Origin: CALMKX01 sp036274895
Lineage (GTDB): Bacteria > Acidobacteriota > Thermoanaerobaculia > Multivoradales > SZUA-115
Length of the DNA: 64,000 bases
Direction: 5' to 3'
Assembly (NCBI GenBank): GCA_036274895.1
Contig: DASUEU010000089.1
Coordinates: forward strand, 1-64,000
Part shown: piece after piece, positions 54,937-61,339 of the stretch
Layout of the letters: each line of letters begins with the position of its first letter
Position numbering within the stretch: the stretch's first letter is position 1
Made by a program: the position numbers and the translations under genes
Notes under the pieces: model-generated
What the model was told of the DNA's origin: nothing
Seen by the model: the letters and a program-made list of their open reading frames with translations, nothing else
The model's database searches: none

Positions 54937-56046
54937 ATGAGCGAGACCATCCAGGAAGCACCGGCGGCCCTCGCCGGACCAACCGCCGAGACCTACCTGA
55001 CCCGCGCCTACGCTGCCCCGAGCGCCACCGCTCCGCTGGCGCCGGCCACCATCCCACGCCGCGTCCCGGGGCCACGGGACGTGCAGATCGACGTTCTCTT
55101 CTGCGGCGTCTGCCACTCGGACCTGCACCAGGTTCGCGACGAATGGAAGAGCGCCATGCCGACCGTCTACCCCTGCGTCCCCGGCCACGAGATCGTCGGC
55201 CGCGTGGTCGCGGTGGGGCGCGACGTGCGCGGCTTCAAGGAGGGCGACCTGGCGGCGGTGGGCTGCCTGGTCGACTCCTGCCGCACCTGCGCCGCTTGCC
55301 TCGAAGGGCAGGAGCAGTTCTGCGAGGGCCCAGCCACCTTCACTTACAACGCCCCCGACGTGCACTTGGGCGGCGTCACCTACGGCGGCTACTCGGAGAG
55401 CCTGGTGGTGGACGAGGCCTTCGCCCTGCGGGTGCCCAACGGGCTGGACCCGGCCGGAGCGGCGCCGCTGCTCTGCGCCGGCATCACCACCTACTCGCCG
55501 CTGCGGCACTGGAACGTCCGGGAAGGGCAGAAGGTCGGGGTGGTCGGCCTGGGCGGGCTCGGGCACATGGCCGTCAAGCTGGCCGATGCCTTCGGCGCTC
55601 AGGTCGTCGTCTTCACCACCTCTCCCGGCAAGGCCGAGGACGCCGCCCGCCTCGGCGCCCGCGACGTGGTGGTCTCGACCCGGCCCGAGGAGATGCAGCA
55701 GCACCTCGGCAGCTTCGACTTCATCCTCGACACGGTCTCGGCCGGCCACGAGCTGAACCCCTACCTCGACCTGCTCAAGCGCAACGGCACCCTGACCATG
55801 GTCGGGGCCCCGGAGGCGCCCCTCCCCGTGAGCGTGTTCAGCTTGCTCTTCGGCCGCCGGCGCCTCGCGGGCTCGATCATCGGCGGCATCCGGGAGACCC
55901 AGGAGATGCTGGACTTCTGCGCCGACCGCGGCCTCACGGCCGACATCGAGCAGATCCCCATCTGGAAGATCAACGAAGCCTTCGATCGCCTCCTGAGGGG
56001 CGACGTGAAGTACCGTTTCGTGATCGACATGGCCAGCCTCCGGTAG
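54937..56046 (+). CDS. Zinc-dependent NAD(P) alcohol dehydrogenase (YahK/CAD-like)
   Basis: A 369-aa medium-chain dehydrogenase. Catalytic-zinc ligands are in FCGVCHSDLHQ and GHEIVGRV, structural-zinc cysteines in VDSCRTCAACLEGQEQFC, and the NAD(P)-binding loop in GVVGLGGLGHMAVKLA. The pattern matches the YahK/cinnamyl-alcohol-dehydrogenase group that reduces aldehydes with NADPH. AGAGGAG precedes the ATG. With the next two genes it forms an aldehyde/ketone-reducing, AraC-regulated unit. Confidence 0.9.
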   Translation: MSETIQEAPAALAGPTAETYLTRAYAAPSATAPLAPATIPRRVPGPRDVQIDVLFCGVCHSDLHQVRDEWKSAMPTVYPCVPGHEIVGRVVAVGRDVRGFKEGDLAAVGCLVDSCRTCAACLEGQEQFCEGPATFTYNAPDVHLGGVTYGGYSESLVVDEAFALRVPNGLDPAGAAPLLCAGITTYSPLRHWNVREGQKVGVVGLGGLGHMAVKLADAFGAQVVVFTTSPGKAEDAARLGARDVVVSTRPEEMQQHLGSFDFILDTVSAGHELNPYLDLLKRNGTLTMVGAPEAPLPVSVFSLLFGRRRLAGSIIGGIRETQEMLDFCADRGLTADIEQIPIWKINEAFDRLLRGDVKYRFVIDMASLR

Positions 56047-56062
56047 GCCACCGAGGAACCCG

Positions 56063-57061
56063 ATGAACCGTTTCCGCGTCTCGACCCAGCTCGCCCGCAA
56101 GCTCAGCGAGCTGGGGGTGTCCCCGGCAGGGGTGCTGGAGCACGCCGGCTTGCCGGCGGGGCTCTTCGACCAGGAGAAGATCCAGGTCAGCACGGAGGAC
56201 TTCTTCGCCCTCTATCGGGGGATCGCGAGGGCCAGCGACGACCCGGCGATCGGCCTCAAGCTGGGGACCGAGCCGCGCATCGAGCGCTACGACCCGATCG
56301 CCCTGGCGGCGGTCTCGGCGCGCTCGCTGCGGGACGCGCTGGGGCGCATGGCCCGCTACAAGCAGCTCACCTGCCCGGAGGAGGTGCACGTCGCGGTGCA
56401 GCGCGGCGAGTGCCGGGTGCAGTTCCGTTGGCTGCTCGCCGAGGAGACCGAGCCGCCGGTCCTGGTGGACGTCTGCTTCGCCTGGGTGGTGGGCCTGGTC
56501 CGCCGCGGCACGGGTGACCTGGTCAACCCGAAGCGTCTCGAGCTGCGGGGAGCGGCCCGGGACCGCGGGATGTACGAGGCCCACTTCGGCTGCCCGGCCC
56601 GTTTCGGTGGCGGCGAGAACGCCATCGTCTTCGACGAGGCCGCCCTCGACCGGCCCTTCGTCACCCGCAACGCGGAGCTGCTCGCCGCCCTCGCCCCGCA
56701 GCTCGACGCCGAGCTGTCACTGGCCCTCGCCTCGCGGGCCCTCGGTGAGCAAGTCAAGGGCATCCTGAAGCGCCAGCTGGCCGGCCGGCGTCCTGCCATC
56801 GAAGAGGTCGCGCGGGAGCTGCGTCTGAGCCCGCGGACCCTCCAACGACGGCTGGCGGAGGACGGCGCCTCCTTCCAGCAGCTCGTGCAGGAGGCGCGGC
56901 GCGAGCTGGCTCATCACTACCTGCGGCACTCCACCCTCGAGCTCAACGAGACCGCCTACCTGCTGGGCTACGAGGACGCCCATTCCTTCTTCCGGGCCTT
57001 CCAGCACTGGGAGGGCAGCTCCCCCGGCCAGTGGCGCTCCCGTCACGCCCCGACAACCTGA
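56063..57061 (+). CDS. AraC-family transcriptional regulator
   Basis: A 332-aa regulator. Residues 1-200 are an AraC-type effector-binding domain of the kind found in OruR/ArgR-like regulators (VSPAGVLEHAGLPAGLFD, IGLKLGTEPRIERYDPI). The C-terminal 100 residues hold the double helix-turn-helix, with VARELRLSPRTLQRRLAEDG and NETAYLLGYEDAHSFFRAFQHWEG. It probably controls the repeats at 54847-54882 in front of its own operon; this is inference from position. Confidence 0.9.
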   Translation: MNRFRVSTQLARKLSELGVSPAGVLEHAGLPAGLFDQEKIQVSTEDFFALYRGIARASDDPAIGLKLGTEPRIERYDPIALAAVSARSLRDALGRMARYKQLTCPEEVHVAVQRGECRVQFRWLLAEETEPPVLVDVCFAWVVGLVRRGTGDLVNPKRLELRGAARDRGMYEAHFGCPARFGGGENAIVFDEAALDRPFVTRNAELLAALAPQLDAELSLALASRALGEQVKGILKRQLAGRRPAIEEVARELRLSPRTLQRRLAEDGASFQQLVQEARRELAHHYLRHSTLELNETAYLLGYEDAHSFFRAFQHWEGSSPGQWRSRHAPTT

Positions 57062-57082
57062 CTTCGCCTCCGAGGAGGATCG

Positions 57083-58075
57083 ATGCACACCCGCAAGCTT
57101 GGCAACAACGGCCTCACCGTCTCGGCCCTGGGCCTGGGCTGCATGGGCATGAGCCAGTCCTACGGCACCGCCGAGGAGCGAGACGACGCTGAATCCATCG
57201 CCACACTCCACCGCGCCCTCGAGCTGGGTGTGACCTTCTGGGACACCGCCGAGGCCTACGGCCCCTTCACCAACGAGGAGCTGCTGGGCCGCGCCCTGCG
57301 CGGCAAGCGGGACCAGGTGGTCCTGGCCACCAAGTTCGGTTTCCGGATCGAGAACGGCGCCCTCACCGGCGTCAACAGCCGGCCGGAGCACATCCGCGAG
57401 GTCGTCGAGGCATCGCTGCGCCGCCTCGGCACCGACCACATCGACTTGCTCTACCAGCACCGGGTCGATCCCCAGGTGCCGATCGAGGACGTGCTCGGCG
57501 CCATGGCCGAGCTGGTGCGCCAGGGCAAGGTCCGCTTCCTCGGCCTCTCCGAGGCGGGGGAGAAGACCATCCGCCGCGCCCACGCCGTGCACCCGATCGC
57601 GGCGCTGCAGAGCGAGTACTCCCTGTGGGAACGCAACCTCGAGGGGCAGATCATCCCCCTCCTGCGCGAGCTGGGGATCGGCCTCGTCCCGTTCTCGCCG
57701 CTCGGCCGCGGCTTCTTGACCGGGGAGGTGAAGCGCGCCGAGGAGTACCCGGCGGGGGACTTCCGCCGCGGCGACCCCCGCTACCAGGGCGCCAACTTCG
57801 ACGCCAACGTGAGCGCCGCCGCGACGGTGCGCCAGGTGGCCGAAAGCAAAGGCGCCAAGCCCGGGCAGATCGCCCTCGCCTGGCTGCTTCACAAGGGTCC
57901 GGACGTGGTGCCGATCCCGGGCACCAAGCGGCGCCGCTACCTCGAGGAGAACGCCGCCGCGGCCTCTCTCTCGCTCAGCACGGAGGAGATGGCGCAGCTG
58001 GATGCGGCCCTGGCGCCGGAGAAGGTGGCGGGCCCACGCTACGGCCCGCAGATGATGGCGCTGGTGGACCGCTAG
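57083..58075 (+). CDS. Aldo/keto reductase
   Basis: A 330-aa AKR. The fold start LGLGCMGMSQSYG, the catalytic tetrad (aspartate and tyrosine in FWDTAEAYGPFTNE, lysine in LATKFGF, histidine in DLLYQHRVDP) and the NADP-binding C-terminus PIPGTKRRRYLEEN are complete. It reduces small aldehydes or ketones with NADPH. It is 22 bp after the araC-type gene. Its 3' end overlaps the convergent CPBP gene by 101 bp. Confidence 0.92.
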   Translation: MHTRKLGNNGLTVSALGLGCMGMSQSYGTAEERDDAESIATLHRALELGVTFWDTAEAYGPFTNEELLGRALRGKRDQVVLATKFGFRIENGALTGVNSRPEHIREVVEASLRRLGTDHIDLLYQHRVDPQVPIEDVLGAMAELVRQGKVRFLGLSEAGEKTIRRAHAVHPIAALQSEYSLWERNLEGQIIPLLRELGIGLVPFSPLGRGFLTGEVKRAEEYPAGDFRRGDPRYQGANFDANVSAAATVRQVAESKGAKPGQIALAWLLHKGPDVVPIPGTKRRRYLEENAAAASLSLSTEEMAQLDAALAPEKVAGPRYGPQMMALVDR

Positions 58076-58919
58076 ACCCGCGCCAGCGGGGGGAGGAGCC
58101 GAGCCGCAACAGCCCCCAGCAGAGGGCGGCGCTCACGGCGAGGTTCACCAGCGAGTCCTCCGGCCCGAAGGCCCCGCCGGTCCAGAGGTCGGAGCCGTGG
58201 GTGACGGTGGTGAAGGGCGCCAGGGCTCGCCACGCCTCCTCCCCCGAGAGCGGCAGGCCCACGGCCCAGATGGTGGCGTTCCAGCAGGCATGGTGGGCCG
58301 TGGACACCCACACGTTGCGGGTGAGCAGGAAGACGCTCGACCAGATCAGGCCCGCGAGGGTGACCGACAGCAGGGTGATCCAGCGCGCACCGTCGTTGGC
58401 CAGGTGGACCGCGCCGAAGATCCCGGCGCTCACCCCCAGGGCCGCCGCCGTGCCGATCCGCCGTTCGAGGGTCTGGAGCAGGATGCCCCGGAAGGCCACT
58501 TCCTCGATCACCGCGGCGACGAGGATCTGCCCGAGCACGTCCGGAGCCTGGGCCCAGCCGCGAAACCCGGCCAGCAGGTAGTGCCCCGAGAGGAAGAGCG
58601 CGAGGATCGTCACGCCGATCGACAGCGCGCCCGCCGCGCCGGCGAGCAACGTCCACGGTAGGCGCGGCGCCAGCTCGCGAACGGGGCGCCGCAGGTAGAG
58701 GCGGACGAAGGCCCAGTAGGAAAGAACGACGGCCAGGAGCACGGCGGTTCGCCGCACGAAGGACGCGGCGCTGTCGCCGAGCGAGAACGCCCCCACCAGG
58801 AGGGGCACGACGAGCAGGTGGCAGGCGGCGATGGCAGCCGCCAGGAAGGCGACGGCGACCCCCAGCTCGAGTAGGCCGCCGAGCAGGAAGCGGATCCGGG
58901 ATGGGGGTTGGGCGGTCAT
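57975..58919 (-). CDS. CPBP-family intramembrane metalloprotease, second
   Basis: A 314-aa polytopic membrane protein. The family motifs are AAVIEEVAFRGILLQTLE (glutamate pair and arginine), GIFGAVHLAND (histidine) and STAHHACWNATIW. About eight membrane helices are visible. The last 40 residues are a Pro/Ser/Gly-rich tail translated antisense to the aldo/keto reductase, so the functional end is probably near 58080 and the tail is incidental. It overlaps the MarR-GNAT gene start by four bases and is translated with it. Confidence 0.82.
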   Translation of the reverse strand: MTAQPPSRIRFLLGGLLELGVAVAFLAAAIAACHLLVVPLLVGAFSLGDSAASFVRRTAVLLAVVLSYWAFVRLYLRRPVRELAPRLPWTLLAGAAGALSIGVTILALFLSGHYLLAGFRGWAQAPDVLGQILVAAVIEEVAFRGILLQTLERRIGTAAALGVSAGIFGAVHLANDGARWITLLSVTLAGLIWSSVFLLTRNVWVSTAHHACWNATIWAVGLPLSGEEAWRALAPFTTVTHGSDLWTGGAFGPEDSLVNLAVSAALCWGLLRLGSSPRWRGSSGPPAPSSAGRSVGPPPSPAPGPHPAAPSPPC

Positions 58920-59803
58920 CGGTCGAGCCTCTTCTCGAAGGCCAGCTGGGCGTAGGGGTCGTCGTCGAAGGGCGGGATCTCTCGGTAGCCGCTGGCGAGG
59001 TAAAGGGATTGGGCCTCGGTGAGCGAGCTGTTGGTCGAAAGGCGCAGAACCTGGACGCCCGCCTGCCGCGCCTGCTCCTCCACCGCCTCGAGCAGCCGCC
59101 GCCCGAGGCCCAGGCCGCGCACCCGCGGCGCCACCCACATGCGCTTGACCTCGCCGATCCGGCCCCCCTCGCTCAGCTTGAGGGCGGCACAGCCGACCGG
59201 CTGGTCCGGCAACCGGGCGAGCAGGAAGTACCCCGCCGGCGGCCTCGTCTCGTCGGGGCTGGCGGAAGCGGTGAGGCCGGGGTCGAAGCCGCCTGGGAAG
59301 CGCGCAGCCAGTTCGTCGAAGAACTGCCCGACGCACCACGCCGCCGCCTCGCTCGCCGGGTCCTCGACGCCGATCGAGATCTCCGAAGCCGCCAGCAGGC
59401 GCTCCACCTCCGCCATCGCCGCCTCCAGCCGCTCCTGGAGGTCGCCGGAGAGCGGCGCCAGCCAGGACTCGGCCCCCTCGTTCGACTTGCCCTCGAGCTC
59501 GTCGAGCTTCGCCCGCCCCTTCTTGGTGAGACGCACAACCCGCGCCCGAGCGTCGCCGGCATCGACCGAGGTTTCGATCAGCCCCTTGGTCTCGAGCGAG
59601 CGCAGCATGCGGCTCATGTGGCCCGAGTCCAGCCCCAGCTCAGCCCGCAGCCGCCGCACCTCCCCCACCCCGGAGCCGATCTCGAACAGCAGCCGGGCCA
59701 AGCCCAGCGACAGCCCACCGCCCAGAAAGGAGCCCTCCAGCGCCCCCAAGCGGCGGGTGATGGTGCGGTTGAAGCTGCGGATGTTGGCGATGCGGTCGGG
59801 CAT
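58916..59803 (-). CDS. MarR-GNAT fusion regulator/acetyltransferase
   Basis: A 295-aa fusion. Residues about 25-140 are a MarR winged helix (LRAELGLDSGHMSRMLRSLE, TSVDAGDARARVVRLTKKG). Residues about 150-295 are a GNAT N-acetyltransferase with the acetyl-CoA loop VRGLGLGRRLLEAVEEQA. Such fusions are known; the enzyme part may sense or modify a ligand. A MarR-type palindrome lies four bases upstream of its ATG. A decayed copy of its first part lies at 60740-61135. Confidence 0.9.
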   Translation of the reverse strand: MPDRIANIRSFNRTITRRLGALEGSFLGGGLSLGLARLLFEIGSGVGEVRRLRAELGLDSGHMSRMLRSLETKGLIETSVDAGDARARVVRLTKKGRAKLDELEGKSNEGAESWLAPLSGDLQERLEAAMAEVERLLAASEISIGVEDPASEAAAWCVGQFFDELAARFPGGFDPGLTASASPDETRPPAGYFLLARLPDQPVGCAALKLSEGGRIGEVKRMWVAPRVRGLGLGRRLLEAVEEQARQAGVQVLRLSTNSSLTEAQSLYLASGYREIPPFDDDPYAQLAFEKRLDR

Positions 59804-59806
59804 TTG

Positions 59807-59822
59807 TCTGACTCTAGTCAGA
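59807..59822 (-). promoter_or_regulatory. MarR-type operator palindrome
   Basis: TCTGACT (59807-59813) and AGTCAGA (59816-59822) are perfect inverted repeats with a two-base centre, and the symmetry extends outward with one mismatch to TTG/GAA. It begins three bases before the MarR-GNAT start codon, the usual place for autorepression. A degraded form follows the decayed copy near 61100. Confidence 0.55.
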
Positions 59823-60139
59823 GAATTGGGTGGGGGTCAAGGGGGGCGGGTGAGAAGGGCCGCTGCCCTGAGGGCTTCGGCGAGGCGCCCTGTCGGCTCG
59901 CCGACGTGGCACCGACAACGATCTCCCCAATGCCGTTGCTCCCGGCCGCCAGCTTCGCGGAGGGTAGGAAGTGAGCGATTGCCGCTCTATCTTCTCGAGG
60001 CGCTGGTGTAGAGTCCCTCTAGCTGGCGACGCCGCGAGGGTTGTTTGGCCGCACCACGCGGAGGCTCTCCCTGCTGATCCAACGTCGAGCCATCGTCCCG
60101 GCTCTCGGTTTCGATTCTCGCGGCTTGGGAGTGAGCGTT
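59823..60139. other. 317-bp gap before the DUF4160 gene
   Basis: No credible gene, RNA or repeat is seen, apart from the first 25 bases, which are duplicated at the end of the decayed MarR copy. The promoter for the DUF4160-DUF2442 pair must lie here, but no consensus hexamers stand out. Confidence 0.4.
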
Positions 60140-60412
60140 GTGCCAACGATATCCATGTTCTACGGCATCCTGATCCGGATGTTCTTCTACGACACGGACA
60201 GGCACAGCGTGCCGCATATCCACGCCGAGTATCAAGGAGAAGTGGCTGTCTACTCGATTCCCGAGGGAACCGTCCTGGCAGGCGGCCTGCCGCCCAGGAA
60301 GCACAAGCTGGTCGTTGCTTGGATCGAGATCCACCAAGAAGACCTGATGGTCGACTGGCAGCTGGCCGTCAATGGAAAGAAGCCGTTCCCGATTCGAGGG
60401 CTGGACCAATGA
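60140..60412 (+). CDS. DUF4160 domain protein
   Basis: A 90-aa protein from a GTG chosen because relatives begin MPTI, as here ((M)PTISMFYGILIRMFF). The family core is present: a histidine pair in SVPHIHAEYQGEVAVY, then a helix ending in VVAWIEIHQEDLMVDWQLA. DUF4160 is often the first gene of a two-gene unit with DUF2442, suggested to act as a toxin-antitoxin-like or phage-related pair, but no activity is proven. Its stop overlaps the next ATG (ATGA). Confidence 0.8.
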   Translation: MPTISMFYGILIRMFFYDTDRHSVPHIHAEYQGEVAVYSIPEGTVLAGGLPPRKHKLVVAWIEIHQEDLMVDWQLAVNGKKPFPIRGLDQ

Positions 60413-60699
60413 AGATTGTGGAAGTCATCCCGAAGGAAAACTACGTCCTTTACATCAAGGGCGACAATGGGCAGACGGGCCATTTCGATGTACGGCCCTT
60501 TCTCGAGTCGGAGGCATTCTCGCCGCTCAAAGAGTGCGGCGAGTTCGAGCGCATCCACAACGGTGGATACTTCGTGGAATGGAGCTGCGGTGCCGACTTG
60601 TCGGCGGACACCATTCAGGCGAGGTGGGCGCTGATCTCGGCGCCATCGACTCAGATCGGCGCTCCGGCCGACGCTCCCGCCGCACGCGGCCGAGCGTGA
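60409..60699 (+). CDS. DUF2442 domain protein
   Basis: A 96-aa protein coupled to DUF4160 by an ATGA overlap. The family features are the N-terminal IPKENYVLYIKGDNGQTGHFD, FDVRPFLESEAFSPL, and NGGYFVEWSCGADLSADTI. DUF2442 proteins are small partners of DUF4160. The C-terminus here is a low-complexity Ala/Pro/Arg extension running into the duplicated MarR sequence, so the true end may be disturbed. Confidence 0.8.
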   Translation: MKIVEVIPKENYVLYIKGDNGQTGHFDVRPFLESEAFSPLKECGEFERIHNGGYFVEWSCGADLSADTIQARWALISAPSTQIGAPADAPAARGRA

Positions 60700-60739
60700 T
60701 GACCAGGCCGACTCTCGTGCCGGGCGAGCTCATGAAGGC

Positions 60740-61135
60740 CTCGCCGGCATCCACCGAGGTCTCGATCAGCCCCTTGGTCTCGAGCGAGCGCAGCATCCGG
60801 CTCCTCTGGCCGCAGTCCAGCCCCAGCGCCGATCTGCGCTCAGAGTGAACTCTCCGAAGGGGCAACTTGTAAGGAACTCTTACACGTCCGCCGGAAGGGC
60901 AGCCGAGAGGTCATCCGCTGGATCAGGCACTTCGTTTCGCAGCCGCCCCCTCTCGCCCACCCCGGAGCCGATTTCGAACAGCAGCCGCGCCTTGCCCTGC
61001 GACAGGCCGCTGCCCAGGAAGGAACTCTCCAGCAGGCCCAGCCGGCGCGTGATGATGCGGTTGAAGCTGCGGATGTTGGCGATGCGGTTGGGGTTTTGTC
61101 GAACTCAAGTCAGATATCTGGGTGGGGTCAAGGGG
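60740..61135 (-). pseudogene. Decayed, truncated copy of the MarR part of the neighbouring fusion
   Basis: Two blocks match the MarR-GNAT gene on the same strand: 60740-60842 corresponds to about 59552-59645, and 60945-61135 to about 59650-59850. About 100 bp of unrelated sequence splits them and several frameshifting differences are present. The GNAT half is missing. The second block keeps the start-codon region and a decayed operator. Confidence 0.7.
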
Positions 61136-61339
61136 ATGGTCAGCAGGCGAGCGCGCCAGCTCCGCCCGCCGGGCTCGTCGAGCGGAGCTTTCGTCTGAAC
61201 CGTGACTGTGAGGCCACGCCGCTGGCCGTCACTAGACGCCTTGCGATTCGGGGAAAGCAGGCCTCGCTAAGAAGCCAGACTTCCGCAGGCGCCGACTGTG
61301 GGGTGAAGGGCGCGCCCCCGGCTAGTCCTCAGCCACCAG

